From NCBI RefSeq assembly GCF_002994745.2, contig NC_037092.1:75463824-75527823 (forward strand): DNA of 64,000 nucleotides, written 5' to 3'. Positions 22,229-35,679 of this stretch are shown here, one piece after another. Each line of letters begins with the position of its first letter. The first letter of the stretch is position 1. The position numbers and the translations under genes are program-made. The notes under the pieces are model-generated. The model was not told the DNA's origin, made no database searches, and saw only the letters and a program-made list of their open reading frames with translations. Source of the stretch: Rosa chinensis. Taxonomy: Eukaryota; Streptophyta; Magnoliopsida; Rosales; Rosaceae.

Positions 22229-23864
22229 TAAACTTGATTTGATTGTTTGAAACAGAACTTTCTAGTATGAGTAGGAAACATGAGACTTCTGCATTTTGAC
22301 AACCTTGGATCTACTGCGTACGTTATTTATTAATTCATCATTTGAATGCCCAATGCCATTTCCTGTATCAGATAGCACTTTTAGCATTGTCATAACCTCA
22401 TCTATATATCTTGGAACTTTCAATGATATTGACTAATTCCAGCTAGATTGATAAACTGCTAGTTATATGGTGCTACTCACTACTTGATATGATTTATCAA
22501 TATGTAGATTTGACCTATTTGGGAAATAAGCTAATTGATTGTTGTACATTGTGTTTATGGTGATCTTTATCTTGGATGTAGCAGTACTGCAGTAGTCATA
22601 GAAATTTTGAATAGTAGGATGTATTTTCATTTTCTTTTGTTTGTTCTTTTTGGTCTGAATAATGTAATTTTAGAATTTTCTCTGGCTTTGGTGGTTTACC
22701 TGGATATTATACTAAAAAACATATTTACCGTATTATGATATCTGTCATGTATATTCACATTGGGAGCTCAGTTACATACCATCGCTCATCCTCTATAATT
22801 TTATTTGTCATTTAATTATTTATGATTTACTGGGCGCAAAAGCATTTCTCAGCGAGTAAAAGATGCCTTATTTAAGTAGAAGAACCTCGGTGAATCATTG
22901 AACCGGAACTGGAAAGTAACAGTACTGAGTTGGATGAGCAAGTGATTTGAGTTAGTTACAGAGTTATCCATGCTGCAGTGAGGTTCTGACAGAAACCTGG
23001 TAACCCATTTGGCCATTTATCTATAAATGAGCCTTCCCAGTCTCATCTCGAACATTTCAAAATGTGATAAGTTTATGCCTTTATGGTTACGTTACTGTTT
23101 GCTACTAAAATTTTCTGTACAAATTATGTATTCATGTTTGATACTTTTTTTTTTACTCGGATTTAAGCTTGTTTTGATACTTTGTATACACTTTAACTTC
23201 ATTTATTCATAGTACCATACTTTTTCTTTTCCAGAATTTCTGAAGAGCAATACAGCATCAGAGACTCAGAATTATGAGTTTATGACCCCTAAAAAGAAAA
23301 AAGAAAATAGAGTATCATTGCAAGCTTCCAAAAATGATTCAAAAAATTTTGATATCTTTTTCATAAGGGCCCTTTCAATATTACTGTGTTCACTTTTCAG
23401 ATTCCAGTCATTTTAACTCATCTAGGGCTCTTGAAATCGTTGACCAGCGAAATCACCATCAACATCATCACTCAAACTCATTGACTAGCAGCATTTGATA
23501 AACAGGACAGACAGAACAGTTTGAGGGGCCACAAGACCAACATCCATAAAGCACAGCAAAGACAAACAGGATAAACCAACTAACCGTCACTACCCAACTA
23601 CCATTCCCCTGAAGAAGAAACTATACCAGAAATGATGGAGACTTGACTTCTTGGTATGTGTCAAAGCTTCTTCGCAACCGCCTTTTCAACTTCAATGGCT
23701 GCTCATTCCCAATACAATCCCCAAAGTAAAAGTTTGAGAGATACATAAAGAACTAGTCTTTTTCCCATGTAGAATATTACTTTGTTCAATATTTTTCATT
23801 TCTTTGTTTGTCATGCATTGTTTATATTCAGCAATTACATTCCAATTTTGAATCTTTATCCACA
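22229..23864 (+). other. Intergenic: PPR 3' region and APD-like gene 5' region
   Basis: No coding region, RNA gene or repeat could be supported. A CT/AG-type intron end (ttttccag near 23235) suggests that the PPR 3' UTR may be spliced, but this is a guess. The last about 100 bases before 23865 are probably the 5' UTR of the next gene. Confidence 0.4.
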
Positions 23865-26800
23865 ATGGAAGACCCAGAAACAGATCGTAGCCACCATGAA
23901 TCCGTTCCTTCTTCTTCTTCGTCTTCTTCTTCTTCTTCTTCATCATCTACCTCACAGGCCCAAGAACAAACAGAGCAGCAACCAGAGCAGAGAAGTTCAA
24001 CTAGGGCTTTCTCTTACCGTGTCAATGTATTGATAGCTGATGTAGCAGCATTTGACATGAAGGACGATCTTTGGTCTGGCTTTATTGTGCTCGTCACCTT
24101 TTGGTTCTTTGGTCAGTTTCCTAATACTCACTATTTACTTGTACCAGTTGTTCATTGCTTAATTCTCATGTTTCTTAATTTAAGAAATGAAATGTACACT
24201 TTATCTCGGTTTCCATGTCAGTTATTTCCATGTTTCTTAATTGAATGTTACAAATTATGAAAATCTTGACTTATCCAATCAATTTTTGGTTGTGTTGTGT
24301 GAATTTGAGGAAAGGTTGGATTTGCTTGTTTTATATAGTGGGTCTGAAACTACCAATTTTCAATTTTTGCTGGATTGGGTTTTTCCTGCATAATGCTAGC
24401 AGCCAAGAAAAGCCTAAATTTTTTTTTCATGTCCCATTGTTTCATGATTATTGTTTTGTTGTTACATAATGAACTCAGTTTTGCTAATGACTTGAGTGTC
24501 CATGTGACTTGGTTTGTTTGGATTATTTCGGGTTTTGATGTTCCTCACCTGCAGCATCCATGACTTTGATTCTTGGTTTCTTTGGATCCGCTGATTTACA
24601 ACTGGGCCCGAATTGCTCACGTCTCATACGAACTAATCCATTCTTTGTTCAGACCATTAAGGTGATTTGCCTGATTTCATTTTAGTAGTTCTCATTTGAT
24701 CTGTCATCTACTCATTTTTTCTTGCTTTTTCTTTCTGCTGCAGCTGTTAATTGTGCACTAAACTAACTTTGTGTATAAACAGGCACAGGAACTTCAGGGT
24801 ACAAAACCTGGGTCAATTTTATATGGATTCCACACACCTCCTCCTCTGGATGTTGAAACAGCTTGGACTGAAACACATCATACACTTGTGCACCCTACTT
24901 ATCACAAGGCAAGTCTTCCATACAATATCTCAATTTCTTATTTCTTTTCTTTTTTCTCCTCTCATATCACTGAAATTATTCTGTCATGTGTCTTGATTTA
25001 TGACATGAATCACATTTCTTTCTTGTAACAGGAATGGATTTACTTTCTAAACAAAGGGTCTAGAATAGATATATATTACCATGTCAAACCTTCAAGTTCC
25101 TCGCCTTTAACACTTGTAATTGCAGAAGGTAATTCCCAACTTTGAATCTTCAAATTGAGAAGTTTTGTTAGCCTTTTTGTTGGAGTCCATTGTCTGTGAT
25201 TGTCTAAACTTAGCAGTATCAATGTCAAAATCAAATAGTTGAAGAATTGGAATGGTGTTCTGTATTAACTATGGCCTATGCCAATAGCTAGTGTTGAAGT
25301 GAGAAATATATCTGCAATGATTCTTTACATTGATATAAGTAACCAATCATTGACCTTTTGGAACTTCTTCGATGCTTGGACCTGCTTCATCTCTTGCTTG
25401 AAAGCCTGCAGTTACAAACAGCTTTTTCTTGTAGTTATTGACTCTGTAGGTTTAGTGTTTCCCTTAAAGTTATAGGCTTATCGTTCTGCCTGTCATATAC
25501 TGAAAATCTATAATCAGACTCAAATTTAGTTCATGTATTAACTTTTGTATTACCTTCAGGTAGAGAAAGCCTGGTTGAATGGATAGAGGATCCATCATAT
25601 GGTAATGCAACATTGTCTTGGAATATAATTTATGGTGAGATTTGACACCCTAGATGTTCTTTACGTTCTCCCTTTTAATACTAATTAGACTTAAAGTAAC
25701 TGTTTCTTTCTTTTTTTCACAGGAAGTGGTAAGATCCAACAGGTAATTTCAGAGTCTTCGAATTATTATATTGCAGTAGGGAACTTGAACCCTGAGGATG
25801 TTGAGGTAAATAATTGTGTATTTGATATGTCCTGTATAGCCATAAAGTCGTTTACAAATATTTTTAACACTTCCAGTTTGCTGTATTACACAGGTAGAGT
25901 TGGAATTCAACATAAAGTCCACTCTTTATAACACGGCCCAGGCGTATTACAGGTGCTCCATACATAATCAATACTGTAGCTTAAAGCTTTCCCTCTTAGG
26001 GGCAACTTTTGCTGTCTTAACTTCTCCAGGTCCTGAAGAGGTAAAGAACGGATTCCCTCATGTGCTTGTTTCCTTTTCCTTTTGTCTAATTTAGGCCATC
26101 ATGACAGCTTCCATTACTTTTCATGATAGAATGTTCTTTGAATTCATATCATAAGTATTTGATCTTCATATCTGAATTCTTTTAGGGTATTCGGGAGGAT
26201 GACTGGTATGTCAAACTGTCATATGGACCTCGATGGGTCATCTATTTTCTTGGATCAGGTTACTTTTGTTTGCCTACATATCCTTCACACACACAATTGT
26301 AGGAAAAAAAGAAGTGGTTGATTGACATCTTCCTGTATCTTTGCATCTAGGTGTGATGACTGTGCTCCTGTTAATGGTCTTTAGATTTTGTAACATTTTC
26401 CAAAATGCTGGTGAGGATAGAACAGATTTTCAAGCAAGGGAGGCATCACCTGTACGAACCCCGTTGCTTTTACCCAAAGATGATGATGCTTTGAGTTGGG
26501 GTTCATCTTATGAGTGTATTTCAAATGATGAAGAGGATTTGGAAGAGTTCCTTGGAGTGAGTTCCGTTGAAGGAAAGTCGATAAATGAAAGGAACGACAA
26601 CAATACTCAGCGTCTTTGTGTTATTTGCTTTGATGGGCCGAGAGACTGCTTCTTTCTTCCATGTGGACACTGTGCTACCTGTTTTACTTGTGGAACAAGG
26701 TATATAAATCTTCATCACTATATACCGCAAATTGAAATTCTGGATATAATGACTTGGTTTAGAGGACACATTATTCCATTGATTTGCTAATAAATTACCA

Positions 26801-26993
26801 CCATCATATGTTAGATGTTTATAACTTCATTTTTGTGTCGAATTCTTGTTGATATCAAACCACTGTAACTTCTGCTGCTTGAGAGAAGGGTTGATTCTAA
26901 GTGGATTTATGGTGCAGGACTTCTGAAGAGGCTGGAACTTGTCCTATTTGTCGTATGAAGATGAAGAAAGTGAGGAAGATTTTTTCAGTTTGA
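23865..26993 (+). CDS. APD-like membrane-anchored RING E3 ubiquitin ligase (10 exons, 459 aa)
   Basis: Exons: 23865-24111, 24555-24661, 24783-24908, 25032-25128, 25560-25634, 25723-25805, 25894-26040, 26186-26258, 26351-26699, 26918-26993. All junctions keep the frame. All introns are GT-AG except the third, which is GC-AG (donor GCAAGT at 24909). The protein has a poly-Ser run near residue 20, a first membrane segment (about 68-90, GFIVLVTFWFF into SMTLILGFFGS), then a lumenal/extracellular part with LQLGPNCSRLI and PFFVQTIK (APD1-4 N and middle domains). A second membrane segment follows (about 308-332, MTVLLLMVF), then an acidic linker and a C-terminal C3HC4 RING (CVICFDG...LPCGHCATC...CPICRMKMKKV). 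Arabidopsis APD1-4 are endomembrane E3 ligases needed for pollen mitosis II. Function here is inferred by family. The frame is intact. Confidence 0.9.
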
Positions 26994-28086
26994 GGCTTTG
27001 AGCTGTGTAAATATGTGAGCTTTGTCCTTACTTTTTTGTGTACAATTCATGAGCTTTGGTTTTTAGATGGAGCTTTTGTGAAGGCTGTGAACATTTTGCA
27101 GTTTCTTTTCTATTGATCTGAGTTTTGGGGTTTTTATCTGTATCATTGTAGCTTGAGTTTGAAAATGTAATCACAGATGTAATTGTTTATAAACTGAAAT
27201 TGATATTTGTACAATTCAAAAGTCTACAATCTCTTCTCACTCAATCAGAAAATGATAACACTAGTTTTGTATCATTGTTCTTTTGAGCCATTTTATTGGA
27301 GACTTGCTACTCCATTAAAGAGTGGCATTAGCACTTTCTGCATATGATTAGGAAGTTTCGTCCCTATTTACTTTAGCTCTGGGAACGTAGCTTTATTAAT
27401 CCACCCATATGCTCGCTCTCTTGCCCCCTTCTTGAGTTTCATATGGATCAAGCAACCATGATTATTGTTAAATTCAGAAAGCATAACTTCACCTTAAAAA
27501 AAAAATAAAAAAAAAATAAAAAAACTTTACCTGTAATTGTATAACATAATACAAAATTCTAGATTTGACGATAAAGAGAGTGTATTATTATCAATACAAA
27601 ACCGTATATTTCCTCAAAACATGTACGCCAAGATTTTTGATCGGCACAATGTCACTATTGCAGATATCAACCTTAGATCAAGTTAAAGGAGAATTTTATC
27701 ATAAAGCATGATTTTCTCTTTTTGGTGAAAAATAAAGCATAAGAAGATAATATCTTTTTGTTTTTGTTCTACTTTAGTGGTGAAAATGAATAAGAAATTA
27801 CTTTTGTGGAGGTTGATAACGTTTCCCCAAAATAGAAAGGTCTCGTAGGGTCAAAAAGCAGTGGACCTATGTCTTACACCCGAGATTAGTGGAATCCAAT
27901 CACGTGTCAGGTGCTTCCACATCCCCACACGTGGCGCTCACTCGTGCGCGTGGGACCCAACGCGGTATCAAAACCTCAGCGCCAAAAATTACCCCCACTT
28001 ACAAATTTACAGAGTCACCAAAAACAATTTTTACAGCCCCAAATGCTGCAACAAAACTCGTCACCCTCTTCTTCATCATCATCGTC
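26994..28086 (+). other. Intergenic: APD 3' UTR and GT90 promoter region
   Basis: About 1.1 kb. The first 200 bases look like a 3' UTR (TG/T-rich). An A-rich simple run lies at about 27494-27522. An in-frame ATG at 27889 would extend the next protein by 66 residues, but the hydrophobic N-terminus fits the ATG at 28087 better. No other feature is seen. Confidence 0.4.
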
Positions 28087-30708
28087 ATGCGAATCTCTCC
28101 GAGAACCACCGCTCGATCGCCGAGTTACATTCTCCCCTCCGTCATCGGCTTGTGCTGTCTCTCTCTTCTGTTCATGCTCTATAAGGTAACAATGCAAACG
28201 AAAACGGCCGTTAGTTTTCGCTGTAGTGATTTGATCATTACTAGTTTCATTTAGACATTTTGTCGAACAGGTGAACGATTTCGCCACTCAGACCAGGACA
28301 GTCGCCGGCCACAACCTAGAGCCGACGCCGTGGCACCTCTTCAAGCCCAAGACCTTCAACCACGACGCGCTCCCCAGCCGGGCCTACAAGCTCCTCCAGT
28401 GCTCCTACCTCGCCTGCCGCTACAGAAACCAAGGCAACGACACGGAGGAAGAAGAAGAGCATCGACGTTCTGCTACTTCCGTTGCCAAAGCCCCGAAATG
28501 CCCGGAGTTTTTCCGGTGGATTCACCAGGATCTGGAGCCGTGGGCCAAGACCAAGATTTCTAAGGCTCATGTTGAGGAGGCAAAGAGATACGCTGCTTTC
28601 CGAGTGGTGATATCTCAAGGGAAGTTGTATGTGGACTTGTACTACGCTTGTGTGCAGAGCCGGGCTATGTTTACGATTTGGGGGTTGTTGCAGATGCTTA
28701 AGAGGTACCCTGGGAGGGTTCCTGATGTGGATTTTATGTTTGATTGCATGGACAAGCCTAGCATTAAGAAGACCGAGCATGTCGCAAAGCCTTTGCCGCT
28801 GCTCCGGTATTGCACCAATGACGACCACTTTGATATCCCATTTCCTGATTGGTCTTTCTGGGGATGGTAAGAATCATCAGTCTCTCTTGTCTTCTTAGTT
28901 ACGGTATAATCTTAGCTCATTGGTCGTAATTATGCTTCGTATGCATTAGGAACAGTGATGTTTGTTCATTCATATAACTTTAATGTATGATTGTGTTAAT
29001 TTCAAGCCTGTCCCAAATTTGAGACCGACTTGGTACCTATAGCCTGGTGATTATTGATGTATATAGTTGAGGTGAAGTTGTCATTTATCTGGGCAACAAA
29101 TGCCTGGTGATGATTTTATTTTTGATTCTCATTATAGTTTATGATTATGCATAGGCCAGAAACAAATATAGAGCCGTGGACTGAGGAGTTCCAGGCTATC
29201 AAACTGGGTGGTCAGGAAACGACTTGGAGAAAGAAGGAGCTTTTGGCATATTGGAAAGGAAATCCAGATGTTGGATCCCATGTTCGTGAAGAGTTACTCA
29301 ACTGTAATGATTCAAAGACGTATAGAGCGCAGATAATGCGTCAGGTTGAGTTGAAATTACAATGTCAATTTCTTTCATATTTAATTGTGGAAGTGATATT
29401 CCTTAAGTCCAGACCTGACATTATCTGTTAATATTTACTTTATAGGATTGGGATGAGGAAGCAAAGGCTGGTTTCAAGCAGTCCGAACTATCTAAGCAGT
29501 GCAATCATCGGTAAGTACAGCTTCTTTTGGTAATGACCTCTCATCAGTTCATCATACATCTCATTGGATTGGTTGATCGGTTAGTTAAGAAGATGCAGCT
29601 TGTCAGTTAACAGTATAATAGATTGTCACATTGTTCGACTGTTGATTCTACTTCACAGTCTTTTGCAATCTTTTTTATTTTTTATTTTTTTTGTCTTTCT
29701 CGTCCAGTTTTTCTGTATCAGACTATCAAAGAAAATGATGCTGTTTCCCGTTTATAACCCCCATGTGGTGGCAGCCTCTTAACCTTAAGACAGAACTCGA
29801 GTTTTGACACACACACTATTGCATTTGTTCTTTTATTTAACAGAAGTCTAAACCTGGGCTACTGACTTATTGCAACCATCCATGAAATTGTTTCCTCTTT
29901 ATTCTTGATTGATGAATAATTGTTATGTACCCACTATTCCACTTATAGCTGTATTCTACTGATCTATTATTGTCTAAATGAAATTTGGCATGCGATTCTA
30001 ATCCTGCAGCTCATAAATTATTTCTTTGCCCCATTTGTAGGTATAAGATCTATGCTGAAGGCTATGCTTGGTCTGTAAGTTTGAAATATATCTTATCATG
30101 CGGTTCTCTGGCATTAGTAATAACACCAGAATATGAGGATTTCTTCAGCCGCGGCCTCTTTCCCAAGGTTAACTATTGGCCCATCTCTCCTAATGCAATA
30201 TGTCCTTCCATAAAATCTGCTGTTGACTGGGGTCATGGACACCTAGCTGAGGTTCGCTTCACTTATTAAGAAGTTTTTCTGTGAACTTCAGTCTTTTTCA
30301 TGAAAACAACGTGATCTTGACTATAATATTCCTCTCGTAAATGTGAATGAACAGGCTCAGGCAATAGGAAGAAGAGGGCAGCAGTATATGGAAAACCTAA
30401 ACATGGATCGAGTCTATGATTACATGTTTCATCTCATCACCAAGTACTCAAAGTTGCAGGACTTCAAGCCAGTCCCTCCACGTAATGCCATGGAAGTATG
30501 TGCAGATTCTGTGCTTTGTCTTGCTGATGACTCGAAACAGAGGGAATATCTTGAAAAGACAAGGGAAAACTCTGTTCCCGCCACCCCATGCACTCTCCAG
30601 CCTCCTGATAGTAATCTCATCAAGAAATGGAAGAAAGAAAAGAAAGATGTATTTCAGACTGTGGAGGATATGAATCTTGTAAATGAGATACCTGGGCCAT
30701 TGCCATAG
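28087..30708 (+). CDS. GT90 family O-glycosyltransferase (CAP10/DUF821, rumi-like; 6 exons, 504 aa)
   Basis: Exons: 28087-28185, 28271-28866, 29155-29344, 29446-29510, 30041-30251, 30355-30708. All introns are GT-AG and the frame closes at TAG 30708. A single membrane segment at residues 14-31 (YILPSVIGLCCLSLLFML) predicts a type II Golgi/ER membrane protein. The CAP10/GT90 domain covers most of the rest. Visible family blocks are CPEFFRWIHQDLEPW, the DVDFMFDCMD region, PDWSFWGWPE, the YKIYAEGYAWSVSLKY block and the sugar-nucleotide-binding part around LVITPEYEDFFSRGL. Animal and fungal members transfer glucose or xylose; the acceptor of plant DUF821 proteins is not settled. An upstream in-frame ATG (27889) is an alternative start. 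The gene appears intact. Confidence 0.9.
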
Positions 30709-32567
30709 TTAAAGGTTTTGGCCTTTTAGTTTTGTTAGCTGGGGGTTAGTCTTAGATTGCCCTGAAGTAATTTTGTATGTATGCGTACAACATAATACGA
30801 AATTAAGATACACGTCTGAACAAAAGATGTTAATACCAATAGATATTTTGAAGAAAACAGCTAATGAAAATAACAATAGTTGCCAAGAAAAATAGCTGCT
30901 GCTTTCTCCATTTTACTTCTGTAATATTGAATAGCAGTTCCATTCGAGCATGTCATAAGACTATAATAAAGGACGCCAAATTGGGAGAGCAATACACTTA
31001 TCATGTTGCTTGGCAATATGGTGGAGTGATGCACCGTATTGGCCCGAAATTGTACAAAGAAAATTCTTTTACAACTCGTACCAACATCGTTTTGGTAAAG
31101 AGGACATTACCTTACTGATGCTCTAGTGTACAGCCTACCAGGAATGAGAGTTGAGTGTTGCATCTCTACACATTATGCTGCGTAATTTCCCTTGATCGCT
31201 TTTCTTCTTAACAGTTTGCACTAATGCTTTGCACTGTAAGTAGGCATAAGGCATGTATCCTTTTGTTCTTCAAACGGTTTGACCTTGTGATGGAATAAAA
31301 AGAGAAATGGTAAAAGCTTTTTGCAGTTTGCAATTTTCCATGGATTCATGTATGGATTACAGTTCTGTTTTTTGCTGGCAAACCATGTTCAGTGTGACAT
31401 CTCTATGCAAGTTATAATCTGCGTTTCTATATGTCAAATATGACCAACTACGATTCAATACCACACTAATCTTGCTTTTAGTCACATACTTCCGCTGTTA
31501 AATCGTTCTGCAATGCATGTGGCATGTCAGATTTTACATTCATAATGTTGTTAACATAGCAACTACATGTTTAAGTTCTCAATAGAAGTGGTACCGTATG
31601 CATATAATTGTTAAAAAACTCATTTAGGTGATCACTTAAGCAGCATGGAAAAAGTGGCACATTTTATGCTCAAATCTCATCTTTTATAAATTAGTATTTT
31701 GGTTGTAGTGGTTCTTCTCACTAATATATTGTAATGCTTATGTTGATAAAATGTTAGAGATGTTGGAAGAGACCGGAAAATAGACAAAGATCAAAAGAGA
31801 GAATGTGTCTGATAATAACAAAGATTGTTGATAAAATCATAGTTCACCTGATTAAATAGAGGATGGAATTCAGACCAGTAATTACTTAATTATATATCTA
31901 AAATTAAAAATCCTAAGCATCACTGGTCTGAAATTAAAAAGTATGAGTGTGAACTACCGAGCTTAAATCTGAATATGATAATTTTGTCTTAAAAATATTC
32001 CTAAAGCAAATTGATAAGTCATCTTCCTCCAATTGTCTCTATGGTGCACAACTACTCCTATCATTTTTTGTGTTCAATTCACAATCTCAATGATACCAAT
32101 ATTCAGATATCACAACAAATGCTGGACTGTAAATGAAAGCTAGGTATGGTGGTTGGAGGGCCAAGGTTATGTTGCACTTGGTTATTTCTTTTTGCAATTA
32201 GTAAAAAGACTGATAATTCATTCAACCAAGCATTGGTAGCAAATTATGCTTTTGTCATGTTCAGAATTCTTTGTTTTAGTCGCGATACATGTAAAGTTTC
32301 TTACACGCGGTCTATTCGGATAATGTTTGTAATGTTTACTGAAACTTTTAAATGATGAAAAATATAATTTTACAATTTTTTTTTTATCGAGATCACATGG
32401 TCCCTCAAAGGATTTTTAGGCCCAGAGATTAATCCGTGTCAGGAGATCATGTCTGAACGCTGTCTCCTCTTAGCAACCAAGAATAAATTGGAATTTAACT
32501 CCAATACTAAGAATTTCATTATTTGGATCGCATCATATAAAATTTATCAAATGATAAGAATTATATA
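30709..32567. other. Intergenic, no supported gene
   Basis: Begins with the GT90 3' UTR. A short plus-strand frame ending at 31118 (YHVAWQYGGVMHRIGPKLY) looks protein-like but has no start context and is not recognised; it may be a relic. The rest is AT-rich. A poly(T) stretch at about 32378 followed by about 90 bp (agatcacatggtccctc...) resembles the 3' end of a SINE read backwards, without a clear target duplication. Confidence 0.35.
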
Positions 32568-32652
32568 TGCTACATACGATTTGGATAGATGAGTTGCCTA
32601 GAATTATAATTTTTGTTGTGCTTAATTGGTATATTGTTATAGTTGTGATGGT

Positions 32653-34227
32653 TAATTAGTTGCTTTGAGCCTAATCAAAACGAAGAGCTATTTACAATGA
32701 GTCGGAGTTCAATATTTTGAGAGATGATTTTAGATTAACAAAATGTAATGAAATGTAAAGTAATTAATAAAAATGTAAAGAAATTAATAAAAGTAGTGTA
32801 AACAATATAATGAGAATGTCGCGTGCTAGGAAGATTCCTTCACCCAAATTCTATGTGTCGGAAGCTAATATAATGTAGATGCAAATTCCTACTCTGGCGG
32901 TAATCGTATCCAAGGCGGTTCAAGGCTCAAGGACCAAAATTCCCTTTCATGATGTTCCTACTCCGATTCAAGGGATTCAAGGGCCGTAGGAAGTCACTTG
33001 ACATGAATGAGAGCCGATTCAAGGGTCTCTAATTCACATCAAGAGGCCTAGAGATCGAGGAATTAGACTACTAAGCGACCCGTCCGCACAAGCACGCAAC
33101 GGGTGTAAATCACTATACTTATAACTCCTCGAATACGAAATTGAGGGTTTCTATCTTAGGAATTAGAGGGGGTCAAGCCTCTAACTCCGTCCTAGACATA
33201 CTCAAAATATATACCCTAGAGTTGATTAGACTCCTAGACATGCATTTTAACCCAACAAAAATAGATTTAAGCATCCATCATATGAAAATTGCATCATTAC
33301 ATTAAATTAAACATCTTTTACACAAAATTTGGGTTAGGGCACACAACTCTAACCCCCAACAAGGAAATTACTCACAACCTATAATCATAGATATCAATAT
33401 TACAAAATTCAAAGAGAAAAGAGTATAGAAGTTTAGGAGAAAACAAGGGTAGCCACAAATAGCTAGAAAGCTAGCATGACTATCTTTGAATTACAACTCC
33501 CACAATTACCCAAGTCTTGAATCTTGTAAATCCTTGAAGCTTTGGGTGAGTAATCATTCAAATACCTAAAATAAAACTAAAGAAAATATGGAAAATAGTG
33601 GAGAATAATGGGGAAGAGAGCAGCCCAAAGGGCTGCCTTAGTTTTGTGGTGCGGCTGCTGTGTCTCCTCTTTCTCAAAGATAAAAAGAGCATAATATGTG
33701 GAAATTATTCTATACAACGACAATGCAAATGACCCAAGGTTGCAATCGAATGGCCAAAATGAAGAGAATAAGGTTGCCACGTGTCATCTTTTCACCGGTC
33801 AAGAGAGGGAAAGGTAAGAGAAGAGGCGTGGCTGAAGGTTAATAAAGCAAGAAGGCCTTTTGGAATTCATTTGAATAATCAACACGTGCGCCAACTAACC
33901 AAGCCATGCATTGGCTTACTAATTTGATTAATTAATCATCAATTAATCAAACAGCCATATCTCCTCAGTTTATTTCTTTCTTCCTCTTATTTTTTTTTTC
34001 TTGTTCTATTTGTTGGCTTTGACCATAGTTGACTGCATCGTCACTTTCGTCTTTTTGTTGAAAACTTCCATTTGCACCAATATTATGTCAATTTGTCTCG
34101 ATTTTCGCAACGTCGCTTATTTTTATAAAATAAATAAAAATATATTAATTACATAATAATTGACTTGATAATTAGTTTATTTCTAATATTTCAGATAAAA
34201 TTATACGCATAAAATTGTGTGTAATTA
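32653..34227. mobile_element. 1.6-kb insertion of unknown class, with TSD and nearby empty site
   Basis: Inserted between two copies of ATGGT (32648-32652 and 34228-34232). The ends read TAATTAG and GTAATTA. The uninterrupted target sequence is present in a second local copy at 34294-34390 (gtgatggtgtgacaaat), which shows directly what was inserted. The interior has no coding frame. Canonical TG...CA ends are missing, so assignment to an LTR class is uncertain. Confidence 0.6.
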
Positions 34228-34440
34228 ATGGTGTTACAAATAATACTCATTAGTCACGACTCACGAGTATGTGTAGTCACAATTGATGTCTAAATTTGGA
34301 TAGATGAGTTGCCTAGAGTTTATAATTTTTGTTGTGCTTAAATCTTAATTGGTATATTGTTATAGTTGTGATGGTGTGACAAATAATACTCAATAGTCAT
34401 TAGTATGTGTACGTAGTCACACCAAGCATTAGTCACAATT
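34228..34440. repeat. Second copy of a local duplication that holds the empty site
   Basis: The stretch 34294-34430 (ggatagatgagttgcctaga, ttgttgtgctta, ggtatattgttatagttgtg, acaaataatactca) repeats 32575-32652 plus 34228-34280. It differs from it mainly by the absence of the 1.6-kb insertion. Confidence 0.75.
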
Positions 34441-35679
34441 ACGTAAGGTGCATACTTAAAATTTTATAGTGTGCACAATTTTTTTTTTTTTTTGAAAAGG
34501 GGGTTTGGAACTCAGCCTAACTGAGAGGTTCAGCCTCACGTCAGTTATTTATATTATTTAAATAAGTTTTGCTGCATCGAGACACAACATTTGATGTTTA
34601 AGTCAATGTTTAATTTCTTCAAAATTACGTTAATTTTCACAACTTAATCTTATCGATATTTGATAAAGTTCTACAGTATATCAACGTACTAATGCATTAA
34701 GTAGATTAGATTTGATGCAGAGATAGAGTAGTCTACATATTAGTTTGACTTGATCTTGAATTAATCTACTTTTATATCTAGCCAGTCTACTTTTATATCA
34801 AACATAGTTTACTTGATGTATTGATATATCAAAATACTGTAGATGTATCCCCGATATTTGAACAATATTCAAAATATTTCAAAATAAATGTTAAGTTTCC
34901 AATATATTTCGATATTTATCAAAATTTTCGTAAGTCTATAGTACCAAAATTTTAGAAGCTGAAATTTCAAACTTTCGAAAAAGAATACTAGAATAACATG
35001 TAATAATGGAAAAGGGCTAAAAACAATTGAATGAAGCCTGAATAACCACGTGAGTATTGTCATGTGGTGATTCAAATCAATAATATTATTTGAATTTAAA
35101 GGACACTATGGGTTGATAAAAAAAATTAAATAAACTAATCATGAACAAACACATGTAATACGGATCAATAATATCAATCAAGACTACCGCGTGGTATACC
35201 ATTATAATGGACGGTAGAAGTTTTTCGTAAGATGATGCATGCATGATGCATTGCCTTATATAATTAATATTATCCTCTCCTTTAAGGACAAACCACTGCG
35301 TGACATTTTCGTTAATGATTCATTGATTTGTGAACCCACCAGCTTGTCAAATGTTGTTGCACGGAAATGCGAATATATCTATCAAGGCACTTGCAGTCCT
35401 TCACCATTCATTAGTTTTTCTGTTCCAAAAACTATTCCTTTAATCTCTTTTTTTGTCTCACATATCTCGCTTACTTCTCCATTGAACTACTTTAATGTGC
35501 TAATTAAGAACAAAACGAATAATAGATAATCTGACAATCTGTCGCAAACTATATATAACTCAGTCCAATAATAAAAGTCTCTCTTTGAGAGAAAATTCCG
35601 GAATTGATCCAAGTGTAACTATTTAAGAACTTTGAAAGTGCTCCTAAATTATCATTTATCTTTCTATTTATTTTATAAA
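34441..35679. other. Intergenic AT-rich DNA with a possible SINE fragment
   Basis: A T(17) run at about 34478 is followed by gaaaagggggtttggaac and tgagaggttcagcctcacgt, which could be a short reverse-oriented SINE or poly(A) insertion. No matching flank duplication was found. No gene is seen; the short plus-strand frame at 35239-35529 has no recognisable features. Confidence 0.35.

Noticed and set aside
27889..28086. Upstream in-frame ATG for the GT90 gene
   Set aside because: The 66-residue extension would bury the membrane anchor behind a long basic leader; ATG 28087 gives the usual type II topology. Kept only as an alternative.
30864..31118. 84-codon ORF with protein-like composition after GT90
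   Set aside because: No recognised domain, no start context, no splice partners; cannot be supported as a gene.
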